Source of the DNA: Acidimicrobiaceae bacterium
GTDB taxonomy: Bacteria > Actinomycetota > Acidimicrobiia > Acidimicrobiales > Ilumatobacteraceae
NCBI GenBank assembly: GCA_020637235.1
Contig: JACJWG010000019.1
Span: 1 to 64,000, forward strand
DNA length: 64,000 bases
Direction: 5' to 3'
Shown: piece after piece, positions 19,292-28,263 of the stretch
How the letters are laid out: every line of letters begins with the position of its first letter
Position numbering within the stretch: the stretch's first letter is position 1
The notes under the pieces: generated by a model
Told to the model about the DNA's origin: nothing
Seen by the model: the letters and a program-made list of their open reading frames with translations, nothing else
Databases searched by the model: none
Translations under genes and position numbers: made by a program

Positions 19292-20386
19292 TCAGCCGGG
19301 CTCGGCCACGCCGGCGAGCGTGGCGAGGAACCGGTCGTTCTCGGCCTCGCTCCCGATGGTGACGCGAATGCCCTCGCCGGTGAACGGGCGCGTGACGACA
19401 CCACGACGCTCCAGGTCGAGGTACACCTCGTCGGTGCGCGCGCCGAGCGGGAGGTACACGAAGTTGGCCTGTGCGTCGGGGAGCCGCCATCCGGTCTCCC
19501 GGAGCGCGGTCACCACGCGTGCACGTTCGGCGAGGATGCGTTGCACCCGGGCGTCGATCTCGTCGATGGCGTCGATCGCCGCGATCGCGGCGGCTTGTGC
19601 CAGCGCGTTCACCGCGAACGGGAACAGCGTCTTGTCGATCGACGCGATCACGTCGGGGTGGCCGACCGCGTAGCCGAGCCGCAAGCCGGCGAGCCCGTGG
19701 GCTTTCGAGAACGTCCGCGTCACGACGACGTTCGGGAACGCCGGCACCACGTCGTGCACCGGGTCGCCGAAGGCCGGATCGAGGAACTCGCGGTAGGCCT
19801 CGTCGATCACGACCACGGTGCGCGACGACACCCGGGCCAGGAACGACCGCAGCTGATCGGTCGACAGCGCGGTGCCGGTGGGGTTGTTCGGGGTGGCGAG
19901 CAGCACCATCCGCGTGTCGTCGGTGACGGCGGCAGCGAGGGCGTCGAGGTCGAACGTGTGGTCGGCGGTGAGCGGGGTCGTCACCTCGCGACCGCCCATC
20001 AAACGGGTGTACACCGGGTACACCTCGAACGAACGCCACGGGTACACCACCGCGTCGCCGGGATCGACGAAGGTGAGGAAGAGCTGTTGCAGCAGCCCCA
20101 CCGAGCCGGCGCCGACGGTGATCGTGGTCGGGTCGACGCCGAGCCAGCCGCCGAGGCGCTCGCGGACCGCCGTCGCCCGATGGTCGGCGTAGCGGTTCGC
20201 GCCGGCGGCGGCCGCAGCGACGGCGGCCTGGATGGCGGCGATCGGCGGGTCGGGGTTCTCGTTCGACGCCAGCTTGATCGCGTCGGTGATGCCGTGTTCG
20301 GCCTCGGCCTGTGCGGCGCCCTTGCCGGGACGGTAGGCGGGGAGGCCGTCGACGGCCGGACGGGGGGCGGGCAGCTCGCTCGACAT
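19292..20386 (-). CDS. Histidinol-phosphate or aromatic amino acid aminotransferase
   Basis: Class I/II PLP aminotransferase of 364 residues. Features are YRPGKGA and IKLASNENPDPP at the N-terminus, ATPNNPTGT, VVVIDEAYREFLDP with the cofactor-binding Asp/Tyr, and the PLP lysine in TRTFSKAHGLAGLRLGY. The N-terminal PGK...IKLASNEN pattern is closer to actinobacterial Pat (phenylalanine/aromatic aminotransferase) than to classical HisC. No other histidine gene is nearby, which also favours the Pat reading, but HisC activity is possible. The ATG is at 20384-20386, downstream of the helicase gene on the same strand with a 47-bp gap. Confidence 0.88.
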   Translation of the reverse strand: MSSELPAPRPAVDGLPAYRPGKGAAQAEAEHGITDAIKLASNENPDPPIAAIQAAVAAAAAGANRYADHRATAVRERLGGWLGVDPTTITVGAGSVGLLQQLFLTFVDPGDAVVYPWRSFEVYPVYTRLMGGREVTTPLTADHTFDLDALAAAVTDDTRMVLLATPNNPTGTALSTDQLRSFLARVSSRTVVVIDEAYREFLDPAFGDPVHDVVPAFPNVVVTRTFSKAHGLAGLRLGYAVGHPDVIASIDKTLFPFAVNALAQAAAIAAIDAIDEIDARVQRILAERARVVTALRETGWRLPDAQANFVYLPLGARTDEVYLDLERRGVVTRPFTGEGIRVTIGSEAENDRFLATLAGVAEPG

Positions 20387-20433
20387 GGGCGCCGACGGTA
20401 GCGCGCCGTCCCGTGCGGCGGCGGGTGCGGTCG

Positions 20434-23316
20434 TCAGCCGCTCGGCGCGTCGGGTGCGTCGCCGAGTGCTCGCACACGGGCGACCGCGGTGAGGAAGGCA
20501 TCGCCGTACAGGCGCAGCTTCGACGGACCGACGCCGCGCACGGCGGCGAGCTCCTGCAACGACGTCGGTCGTAGCCGGACGATCGCCTCGAGCGCGGCAT
20601 CGGGTAACACGGTGTACGCGGGTTTGCCGGCGGCGAGGTGCAGCCGGAGCTCCTTCAGCGCGGCGAACATGACGGCATCGTCGCCGGTGAGCGACTGGCC
20701 CGGGCGGGCCGACGTGCCCGACGTCGCCGATCCACCGGACCCACCGGCTCGTGCGGGGGCGGGCGGTTCGGCGGTGGGGCGACGCACCCGCGGCGGCGGG
20801 GGCGGCTCGAACATCTGGGCCACGAACGGCGACGGCGTGGTGTCCGGGACCACGTGCACGCGCTGGCTGCCGCGGGTGATCGCGACGTGGAACACGCGCC
20901 GTTCCTCGGCGACGTCGTCGGCCAGGCGGTGCGGGAACTGGTCGGCGTCGGCCTGGTGCACCACCACCATCGGCCACTCCTGGCCCTTCACCCGGTGGAC
21001 CGTCGCGAGCGTCACGCCGTCGGGTTGCCAGGGGCGCGACAGCGCGTCGCGCAGCCATCGCTCGAACCGGCGTGGGTCGGGCTGCAGGTCGGCGAGTTGG
21101 GCGACGGCGACGAGGTCGTCGTTCTGCGCGGCGCGGTTCATGCCGCGCCGGTGGTGATCGAGGCTCTGGATGCTCGATGCGAGCCCCATCGAGTCGCGCA
21201 GCGCACCCAGGATCGCGCCGGTGGTGCCGTGGTTCGCGGCCAGGCGTTGCAGGCGTGCGACGTCGGCGGCGAACTCCTCGATCCGCATCGCGTCGCGCTC
21301 GCCGTTGACCCGACCGGCGAGCTTGCGCATCGCCTCCACGCTGCGTTGCTCACCGAGCCACTGCGCGACCTGTGGGTGCAGCGACCGCGACGGCCGACGC
21401 AGCGCCTCGGCGACGTCGTCGGGGTCGAGGCGCTCGCCACCGGTGGCGAGGCGGAGCCACGCGAGTGCGGCCCGCACCGCGGTGCGTTCGGCGAAGTCGC
21501 GCCCCACCCCACCCGCCACGGCGATGCCGCGCGCGCCGAGTGCCACCTGCACCGGCGCGAGCAGCGAGTTCACTCGCGTGAGCACGGCGATGTCCGACGT
21601 CGGCGTGCCGTCGGCGACGGCGCCGGTGACGAGTGCGACCGTGGTGTCGACCGGGGCGTCGCCGGCTTCGACGACGAGGCCCTGCACCGGTGCGTCCGAG
21701 CGGGCGCGGATCGTCTTCGCGACGCGCACGCCGTTGTGACGCAACAGCTGATCGGCTGCGGCGACCACGTCGGCCGGGCAGCGGTAGTTCACCTCGAGCG
21801 GGTGTTCGCCCGCGCCCGGGAACAGCTCGGCGAAGTCGATCAACCAGGCCGGGTCGGCGCCGTTGTAGCCGTAGATGGTCTGGTCGTCGTCGCCCACCCC
21901 GAACACGGCGCCGTCGGGTCCGGCGAGCAGGCGCACCAGCAGCAGGTGCGCCGGCGTGAGGTCCTGGAACTCGTCGACGAGCATGAGCCGGCAGGCGCGT
22001 TGTGCCGCGGCGCGGGCGGCGGGGTCGTCGAGCAACACCTCGAGCGCGCGCAGCACCTGTTCGTCGAAGTCGAGGACGCCGGCGCGGTCGAGCTCGCTCC
22101 GGTACCGTTCGAACACCTCGGCGAACCCCTCGACATCGCCGTCGTACAGCTGCTCGACCCGCTCGGGCGATCGCAGCCCGAGGCGTGCGACCGACAACGC
22201 CTCGATCCACGTGGCGACCGGGTCGGCGTTGCGCTTGCGTGGGAAGCGCACCAGCCGGCCGAGGATGCGGCGGACCTCGCCCTCGTCGACGGTGTCGAAC
22301 CGCCGCGATCGAGGAGCGAACGGTGGCGTGCCGTTGACGATCGCGAGGGCGATGGCGTTCAGCGTGCGCACCTGGAGGCCGCGGACGTCGGGCAGGCGCT
22401 CGACCATCTCGAGCTGGGCTCGTTTGTTGAACGCCACCAGCGTGATCGCCGACGGGGGGAGCTGCCACTGACGCACGAGGTGCCGGGCACGTTCGGTGAG
22501 CACCCGGGTCTTGCCCGAACCGGCGGGTGCGATGATCCGCGCCGCGCCGCCGTCGTGCACGACCGCCGCCAACTGATCGGGCGCGAGCGCGGCGGCGCTG
22601 GCCGGTGCGCTGCCGTCCGGTCCGAGGGGGACGAGCGTGCGGTGCTCGATCGCCACGCGGTGGACGATCGCGATGCCGTCGATCGGCGCCCGCCACCGGA
22701 TCGGACCGCCGTCGAGCCAGGCGCGGGTGCCGTCGGGCAGTTCGACGTCGCCGCGCCCGTCGTGGACCGGTGCCGCGCCGAGCGAGAGCGCCCGGTCGAG
22801 CAGGGGCCAGATGGGCGACCCGTCGGTGGCGTCGACCGCATGGGTGAGCAGCAGATGGCGGAGCTCGTCGCGCGCGAACGTGAACCGTGGGCCCACCTCG
22901 TGCGGTGCCCGGTCGGTGCGCTCGGGGCGGGCGAGTTCGCGGCGGGTGGCGGGGTCGATCTCGACGACGAGCGAGGTGCCGGCGCGTGTGGCCTCGCGCA
23001 ACCGGTCGATGACGTCGGCGGGGTGGTCGAGCACGGCGGCGTCGACCCGGATGCGTTCGCCGTCGTGCCAGTCGGCCGGCGCGACGGCGCCGGGTGCGAC
23101 GAGGACGTGACGCCCGAGGGCACGATGACCTCGCCCGGCGCGCGCCGCGGTGGTCGCGGCGGCCGTCGGCGCCGGACGCGGTGCAGCTGCCACGTCGGCG
23201 ACGGCTGCACCGTCACGTCCGGACGCGCGTTCGGCGCCGTCGTGACGCTCCCAACACGCGCGTACTCCTCGGGCGTCGGCATGGTGGCCGCCGCAGTAGA
23301 CGCACGAGATGGGCAT
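20434..23316 (-). CDS. UvrD/Rep-type ATP-dependent DNA helicase with HRDC domain and N-terminal zinc-finger-like extension
   Basis: Superfamily 1A helicase of 960 residues. Walker A APAGSGKT is near residue 267, Walker B is LMLVDEFQDL, motif III is GDDDQTIYGYNGA, motif IV is NYRCP, motif V is TVHRVKGQEW and motif VI is RRVFHVAITRG. A Pro-rich linker leads to a C-terminal HRDC domain (about 870-955, LQELAAVRGVGPSKLRLYG), as in mycobacterial UvrD2. The first 250 residues are not part of the helicase core: they open with CVYCGGHH...ACWERH, a plausible zinc site, followed by a region I do not recognise. It probably acts in DNA repair or replication-fork processing. It lies between the cyclase and aminotransferase genes on the same strand. 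Confidence 0.92.
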   Translation of the reverse strand: MPISCVYCGGHHADARGVRACWERHDGAERASGRDGAAVADVAAAPRPAPTAAATTAARAGRGHRALGRHVLVAPGAVAPADWHDGERIRVDAAVLDHPADVIDRLREATRAGTSLVVEIDPATRRELARPERTDRAPHEVGPRFTFARDELRHLLLTHAVDATDGSPIWPLLDRALSLGAAPVHDGRGDVELPDGTRAWLDGGPIRWRAPIDGIAIVHRVAIEHRTLVPLGPDGSAPASAAALAPDQLAAVVHDGGAARIIAPAGSGKTRVLTERARHLVRQWQLPPSAITLVAFNKRAQLEMVERLPDVRGLQVRTLNAIALAIVNGTPPFAPRSRRFDTVDEGEVRRILGRLVRFPRKRNADPVATWIEALSVARLGLRSPERVEQLYDGDVEGFAEVFERYRSELDRAGVLDFDEQVLRALEVLLDDPAARAAAQRACRLMLVDEFQDLTPAHLLLVRLLAGPDGAVFGVGDDDQTIYGYNGADPAWLIDFAELFPGAGEHPLEVNYRCPADVVAAADQLLRHNGVRVAKTIRARSDAPVQGLVVEAGDAPVDTTVALVTGAVADGTPTSDIAVLTRVNSLLAPVQVALGARGIAVAGGVGRDFAERTAVRAALAWLRLATGGERLDPDDVAEALRRPSRSLHPQVAQWLGEQRSVEAMRKLAGRVNGERDAMRIEEFAADVARLQRLAANHGTTGAILGALRDSMGLASSIQSLDHHRRGMNRAAQNDDLVAVAQLADLQPDPRRFERWLRDALSRPWQPDGVTLATVHRVKGQEWPMVVVHQADADQFPHRLADDVAEERRVFHVAITRGSQRVHVVPDTTPSPFVAQMFEPPPPPRVRRPTAEPPAPARAGGSGGSATSGTSARPGQSLTGDDAVMFAALKELRLHLAAGKPAYTVLPDAALEAIVRLRPTSLQELAAVRGVGPSKLRLYGDAFLTAVARVRALGDAPDAPSG

Positions 23317-23373
23317 CCCCCGGTTGTAGCCGATCGGTGCGACACCGAACGGCGCATCGGGCGCCTGGCGTGG

Positions 23374-24183
23374 TCAGCGACCTCGTGCGTGGCAGGCCAG
23401 CGGGTCGACCATGAACGCGGATCCGTCCACCAGCGGTACGGCGGAGGCGATGATGATGTCGCCGTTGCGGTTGAGGCTGTCGACGTTGGCGATGTCGGGC
23501 ATCGCCACGCGGTCGTTGGCCAGGATCGTGTAGGTGGCCGCGAAGTCGACGTCGCTCGTGGCATCGGGGCCGTACGTGTCCGAGCCGACGCCGCCGATGC
23601 GGCGCTGGTCGACCATCCACTGCACCGCATCGCCCGAGAAGCCCGGCGCGGGCGCGTCGTAGGCCTCCGTGCCGTAGAACTGGTCGAACCCGGTCTGGAT
23701 GATCACCATCGCACCCTTCGGGATCCTGCCCTGCCGCCGTTCGACGGCCCGGATGTCGTCGACGGTGAGCTGGAACGAGTCGTCCTCGGTCGCAGCCATC
23801 CGCTGCCGCACGTCGATCACGTAGGCCGGCCACACGAACTCCTGGGCCTGCAACTCGTCGATCGATCGCCCGTCGGGGATGAAGTGCGCCGGCACGTCGA
23901 GGTGGGTGCCGTTGTGGACGCCCGTCGTGAGCTTCTCGACCAGGTACCCGTCCGCGTCGATCGTGGCGACGATCTCGATCTCGGTGAGCGGATCACCTTC
24001 GAACACCGAGCCGCCCGGGCCGAACACGTGACCGAGCCGGCTCATGCCCCCGGGACACGACAGCGACGCGGTCTTGCCGCTGCCCCCGCCCTCCACCTCG
24101 ACCCCGCGGCCCGCGACCGCGACGCCTCCGCCGAACGCGGCGAGGGCGATGCCCGCGCCGATCACTGCCTTGCGAGAAACCAT
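23374..24183 (-). CDS. Exported cyclase-family hydrolase (kynurenine formamidase-like)
   Basis: Metal-dependent hydrolase of 269 residues in the cyclase/kynurenine formamidase superfamily. The metal-binding motif HxGTHxDxPxH is intact as HNGTHLDVPAH (His90, His94, Asp96, His100). A signal peptide is likely (VSRKAVIGAGIALAAFGGGVAVAG), so the enzyme acts outside the cytoplasmic membrane, which is unusual for kynurenine formamidases. The MVSRK start has some twin-arginine flavour but only one Arg. The substrate may be an amide or lactone. It sits 96 bp after a hypothetical membrane protein gene and 57 bp before the helicase gene on the same strand, probably as one unit. Confidence 0.85.
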   Translation of the reverse strand: MVSRKAVIGAGIALAAFGGGVAVAGRGVEVEGGGSGKTASLSCPGGMSRLGHVFGPGGSVFEGDPLTEIEIVATIDADGYLVEKLTTGVHNGTHLDVPAHFIPDGRSIDELQAQEFVWPAYVIDVRQRMAATEDDSFQLTVDDIRAVERRQGRIPKGAMVIIQTGFDQFYGTEAYDAPAPGFSGDAVQWMVDQRRIGGVGSDTYGPDATSDVDFAATYTILANDRVAMPDIANVDSLNRNGDIIIASAVPLVDGSAFMVDPLACHARGR

Positions 24184-24279
24184 GTTCCTCCGCCTTCCGT
24201 GTCGTGTGCGCCGGCCCCACGCCGGCGCGTCGTGTCGTGGTCCGCCCGCGACCGTGTCACCGGCCCGAGGGCCGGAGGT

Positions 24280-25494
24280 TCATGCCGTTGCCGCCGTGAC
24301 GGCGACAGCTTCGCGCACCGGTGTGGCGCGTCGTGACGTCTGCTTGAACAGCTGGTTCCCCGTGTACAGGAGCAGCTCGTCGGGCGTCGGCGCCGCGAGC
24401 AGTCGGAGCGCGCCCGCTCGGCAGCGTAGGTCGAGCACCGACGCCCAACGCGCGCCGAGTCCGCGGTAGCCCTCGACCTCGCGTTGCACCAGCAGCTTGT
24501 ACAGCCCGACGGGGTCGCTCGGCAGCGTGTGGTTGCGGAACACCTCGGTGACGAGCCGGCGATGCGACGCGATCGAGGCGTCGGCGTCCGCCCCCGTCAC
24601 CACGTTCAGCACGAGGTCGTCGGTGGGGGGCACGAGCAGCCCGGTCGTCACGAGCATCCGGAACCCGACCAGCTCGGACAGCACCGTCACCGATCCGCTC
24701 GTCCGGTCGACGGCGGCGACCGATCGCCGGCCGTCGGTGAGCAGGTCGACCACCCGGCCGTCGGGGCCCTCCATCCGCACGACGGCGGCGGGCGCGAAGC
24801 CGGCGGCCTCGACGATGGTGCGATTCGGATGCGGGTCGGGGACGCGGCTGCGGTCGGGACCGAGATCGACGAGATCGACGAGGTCGACGAGATCGACGAG
24901 ATCGACGAGGTCCGCCTGACCGGCTCGGACGGCGCCGGGCCCGCCGGGCACGGGACCCGGGACCGACGGGCTCGCCGGGTCGAGATCCCAGAGATCGGTG
25001 ACGGGGCCCGGGACGGCGGTGCCGGCAGCGGGCGGGGCGAACGGCGCAGCAGCGCCCGGGGTGAACGGCGCAGCATCGCCCGGTTCGGGCGCGAACGTCC
25101 GTTCGAGCAGCACGTCGGGGGGTGAGGCGGTGTACCGACGCACGTAGCGGGCCCCGAGCGGCGAGAACATGGACGCGATCCACCACCGGACGACGGTGAC
25201 GGTGATCGCCGCGGCGACGGCCACGGCGAGGGTCGCGGCCGGATCGCCGAGTTGCCACCAGGCCGCCACCCCGGCGACGGTACCGGCGGTCAGGGCGCCG
25301 ACGGTGAGACGCACGGCCACCATCCGGCGCACCTCGTGGCGGCACCACGCCGTCGCCGGTTCGTCGGCCAGCATCGACGGATCGATCGCCACCCTGGTGA
25401 GGGGCGCGGCGGTCACGACCGGTGCCGACGCCGTGGCATCCACGGGATCGGTCGCCTCGGTCGTCTCGTTCGATCGGGCGCGTCGTCGCGTCAT
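24280..25494 (-). CDS. Hypothetical membrane protein with (VDL)n repeat
   Basis: Protein of 404 residues that I do not recognise. Two hydrophobic segments lie near 60-105 (VRLTVGALTAGTVAGVAAWW and LAVAVAAAITVTVVRWWIA), followed by an Ala/Pro-rich linker and five VDL tripeptides encoded by a 9-bp tandem repeat at about 24867-24911. A conserved-looking C-terminal domain of about 190 residues (NRTIVEAAGFAPAAVVRMEG onward) follows. The C-terminal part is free of low complexity and probably forms the functional unit on the cytoplasmic side. Divergent from the DMT transporter gene; first gene of the cyclase-helicase-aminotransferase group. Confidence 0.7.
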   Translation of the reverse strand: MTRRRARSNETTEATDPVDATASAPVVTAAPLTRVAIDPSMLADEPATAWCRHEVRRMVAVRLTVGALTAGTVAGVAAWWQLGDPAATLAVAVAAAITVTVVRWWIASMFSPLGARYVRRYTASPPDVLLERTFAPEPGDAAPFTPGAAAPFAPPAAGTAVPGPVTDLWDLDPASPSVPGPVPGGPGAVRAGQADLVDLVDLVDLVDLVDLGPDRSRVPDPHPNRTIVEAAGFAPAAVVRMEGPDGRVVDLLTDGRRSVAAVDRTSGSVTVLSELVGFRMLVTTGLLVPPTDDLVLNVVTGADADASIASHRRLVTEVFRNHTLPSDPVGLYKLLVQREVEGYRGLGARWASVLDLRCRAGALRLLAAPTPDELLLYTGNQLFKQTSRRATPVREAVAVTAATA

Positions 25495-25662
25495 CGGATC
25501 TCACATCGGCTCGGGAAACGACTTCTTGAGCGCGTCCGTCATCGGGGATCGACCGGATGTCGGACCGGCTTGAGTAGCGTCGGCAGACGTGATGCCGGTG
25601 GCAGCGGGGGACGGGCCCGTCGAGTCGAGGTGCACGTCGACGAACCGGTCGGGGGTGCCGAC

Positions 25663-26544
25663 GTGATCGCCGTGGTGTTGGCGGCGTTCGCCAGCGTGTC
25701 GTACGGGTCGTCCGACTTCGCCGGCGCGATGGGCAGCAAGCGCACCGACTCTGCCGTGGTGACGGTGTCGTCGCAGCTGGTGAGCCTGCTCACGTTGATC
25801 CCGGTGCTGATCGTCCTGCGCCCGGACGCGTGGCGTGTGGTCGATCTCGGCTGGGGTGCACTCGGGGGCGTCGGCGTCGCCGTGGCGCTCACCACCTTCT
25901 ACCGGGCGCTCGCGATCGGCCCGATGTCGGTGGCGGCGGCCACCACCGCGCTCGTCGGGACGTTGGTGCCGCTCGCCGCAGGTCTCGCGTTCGGTGAACG
26001 GCCGAGCCCGCTCACCTGGGTCGGCATCCTGGTGTCGATCCCGGCCGCCGTCGTCGTCGCGGCCGGCGGTCCCACGAGTCGGGCGGCGCGGTGGTTGCCG
26101 CCGCGCGAGCGATTCGCGGCCCGCGAGCACGCGGCCACCACGTTGCGGCTGTCCCTCGTCGCCGGCGTCGGCTTCGGCCTGTTCTTCGTGGCCCTGTCGC
26201 GCACGTCGGCCGACAGCGGGCTGTTCCCGCTGGTCGGGGCGCGAGCAGCGTCGGTGCTGCTGCTCGGCACCGTGCTGACGGTGTCGCGGAACTGGACCGC
26301 GGTGCACCGGCGGTCGTGGGGCTTCGTGATCGTGGCGGGCGTGCTCGATTGCGCGGCGAATGCGCTCTACCTGTCGGCGCTCGAGGAGGGCCAGCTCACC
26401 TGGGTGGCCGCGATCACGTCGCTGTACCCGGCGACCACGGTGGTCCTCGCGTCGCTGGTGCTGCGCGAACGGCTCGGGCGCTGGCAGGTGGTCGGACTGC
26501 TGATGGCCGCCGCCGCCCTCGCGCTCGTGGCCGTCGGCCGCTGA
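25663..26544 (+). CDS. EamA/DMT-superfamily permease
   Basis: Drug/metabolite-transporter family membrane protein of 293 residues with about ten hydrophobic segments in two EamA repeats. The second repeat contains LEEGQLTWVAAITSLYPATTVVLASLVLRERL, matching the repeat-end motif of the family. The start chosen is GTG at 25663 (VIAVVLAAFASVSYG), with GGGGG seven bases upstream; the frame stays open further upstream, but that stretch is not protein-like. Probably an exporter of small metabolites; the substrate is unknown. Confidence 0.85.
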   Translation: MIAVVLAAFASVSYGSSDFAGAMGSKRTDSAVVTVSSQLVSLLTLIPVLIVLRPDAWRVVDLGWGALGGVGVAVALTTFYRALAIGPMSVAAATTALVGTLVPLAAGLAFGERPSPLTWVGILVSIPAAVVVAAGGPTSRAARWLPPRERFAAREHAATTLRLSLVAGVGFGLFFVALSRTSADSGLFPLVGARAASVLLLGTVLTVSRNWTAVHRRSWGFVIVAGVLDCAANALYLSALEEGQLTWVAAITSLYPATTVVLASLVLRERLGRWQVVGLLMAAAALALVAVGR

Positions 26545-26587
26545 GACCGGGTGACGGCTCCCGGGTGACCGGTCGAGGGCGGCCGGT

Positions 26588-28117
26588 TCAGGCGTCGACG
26601 CCGCCGATCGCCGAGCTCGTCCGCAGCGGCCGTTCACGCACCAGCAACGCGAGTGGTGCCATCAGCGCCATCGCCGGCACCGACCACCACACCATCGACA
26701 CCACGGCTTCGGCGACGGCGGCGACGGCGGGACCCTGCAACTCGTCGGACAGCCCGCGGACGGTCTCCGGACTGCGGATCAAGCCCTCGGCGCCCCCGAC
26801 GTCGGCGTAGCGCTGCTCGCCGAGGCTGGCGATCAGCTCCTGCTCGAGGCGCCGACCCACCACCGCGCCGCCGATCGCCGCACCGAACGCACCGCCCATG
26901 CTGCGAAAGAAGTTGGCGGTCGACGTCGCGACACCGAGGTCCTCGAACCGTGCGGCGTTCTGGACGGTGAGCGTGAGGTTCGGGAACACCATGCCGAGCC
27001 CGAAGCCCATCACCAGCAGGATCGGGCCGATCTGCACGAAGCCCGTGTCGGGGTCGATCGTGGTGAGGGCCAGCAGCGAGGCCGCAGCGATCATCGGTCC
27101 GAGGACCAGGGCCCACTTGTAGCGCCCGGTGCGCGAGACGATGTTGCCGCCCACCGTCGCGATCACGCTGATGCCCACGCTCTGCGGGATGAGCATCAGC
27201 CCGCTGCGAGTGGCGGACGCGCCGGTGGACACCTGCAGGAACAGCGGCAGGAACGTGGTGACCGCGAGCAACGAACCCATCAGCAGGAAGCCCATCGTGA
27301 AGATCGCCGCTGCCGTCCGGTCGCCGAAGAGGTGCATCGGCACCACTGGCTCGTCGGCGCCCCGTTCGTGCGCCACGAACGCCACCGTGGCCACGAGGGC
27401 AACCGCCGCCGTCGCGACGATCTGCACCGAACCCCACGCATACGTGTCGCCGCCCCAGATGGGCAGCAGCAGGATCGCACTCGACCCGATCACCAGGAGC
27501 GCGATGCCGAGCCAGTCGATCCGGGCAGGTCGTGTGGCGAACGGCAGGCGCAGACCCCGGCTGGTCACCCCGATCGCCACCACGGCGGGCAGCACGACCG
27601 CCCAGAACACCCAGCGCCAGCCGGGACCGTCGACGAGCAGACCACCGACCAGGGGGCCGATCACGGCCGACACCGTGAAGATCGTCGTGAACAGACCGAT
27701 CCACCGGCCACGCTGGCGCGGTGACACCACGTCACCCACGATCACGAACGCGAGCGACATGAGCCCCCCACCACCGAGGCCCTGCACCGCTCGGGCCGCC
27801 ACCAGGAAGCCCATCGAGGGGGCGACGGCGCAGAGCACCGAGCCGATGGCGAACATCGTCAACGCCGTGCGGTACACCACGCGCCGGCCGAACAGGTCGG
27901 ACATCTTGCCGTAGAGCGGCGTCACCACCGTTGAGGTGAGCAGGTACACCGACACCACCCACGCGATCTGGTCGGCCGAACCCAGCTCGCCGGCGATCGT
28001 CGGCAGCGCGGTGGCGACGATGCTCTGCTCGATCGCCGACACGAACAGCCCCACCATCAGCCCGCCCATCAACCACCGCATCTGCGTGGGGCTCAGTGCG
28101 GGGGCGACATCGGCCAT
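26588..28117 (-). CDS. MFS multidrug efflux transporter, DHA2 (EmrB/QacA) type
   Basis: Proton-driven exporter of 509 residues with about 14 hydrophobic segments. Motif C-like GPLVGGLLVDGPGWRWVFW, motif A-like GKMSDLFGRR and the N-terminal VATALPTIAGELGS (motif D1) are typical of the 14-helix DHA2 family. The ATG at 28115-28117 starts MADVAPALSPTQMRW; upstream in-frame sequence is Arg-rich and unlikely to be coding. Divergent from the GGDEF-EAL gene with a 146-bp gap and convergent with the DMT permease. No dedicated TetR-type regulator is adjacent. Confidence 0.93.
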   Translation of the reverse strand: MADVAPALSPTQMRWLMGGLMVGLFVSAIEQSIVATALPTIAGELGSADQIAWVVSVYLLTSTVVTPLYGKMSDLFGRRVVYRTALTMFAIGSVLCAVAPSMGFLVAARAVQGLGGGGLMSLAFVIVGDVVSPRQRGRWIGLFTTIFTVSAVIGPLVGGLLVDGPGWRWVFWAVVLPAVVAIGVTSRGLRLPFATRPARIDWLGIALLVIGSSAILLLPIWGGDTYAWGSVQIVATAAVALVATVAFVAHERGADEPVVPMHLFGDRTAAAIFTMGFLLMGSLLAVTTFLPLFLQVSTGASATRSGLMLIPQSVGISVIATVGGNIVSRTGRYKWALVLGPMIAAASLLALTTIDPDTGFVQIGPILLVMGFGLGMVFPNLTLTVQNAARFEDLGVATSTANFFRSMGGAFGAAIGGAVVGRRLEQELIASLGEQRYADVGGAEGLIRSPETVRGLSDELQGPAVAAVAEAVVSMVWWSVPAMALMAPLALLVRERPLRTSSAIGGVDA

Positions 28118-28263
28118 GTCGCATGCTGCCAGTGGAGCCCCGCGACCGGCGAGCCGAACCGAGCGAGGCGCCGTTCGACGTCCGTCGACGACGTCACGTG
28201 TCGTAGCAGATCGACCCACCGCACGGGTCGTCTCGAATCGCCGCAGCTCAGCGGCCGTGCGGA

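Noticed and set aside
20638..24336. Plus-strand open frame of more than 1200 codons
   Set aside because: It is antisense to the helicase and cyclase genes, which carry complete catalytic motifs.
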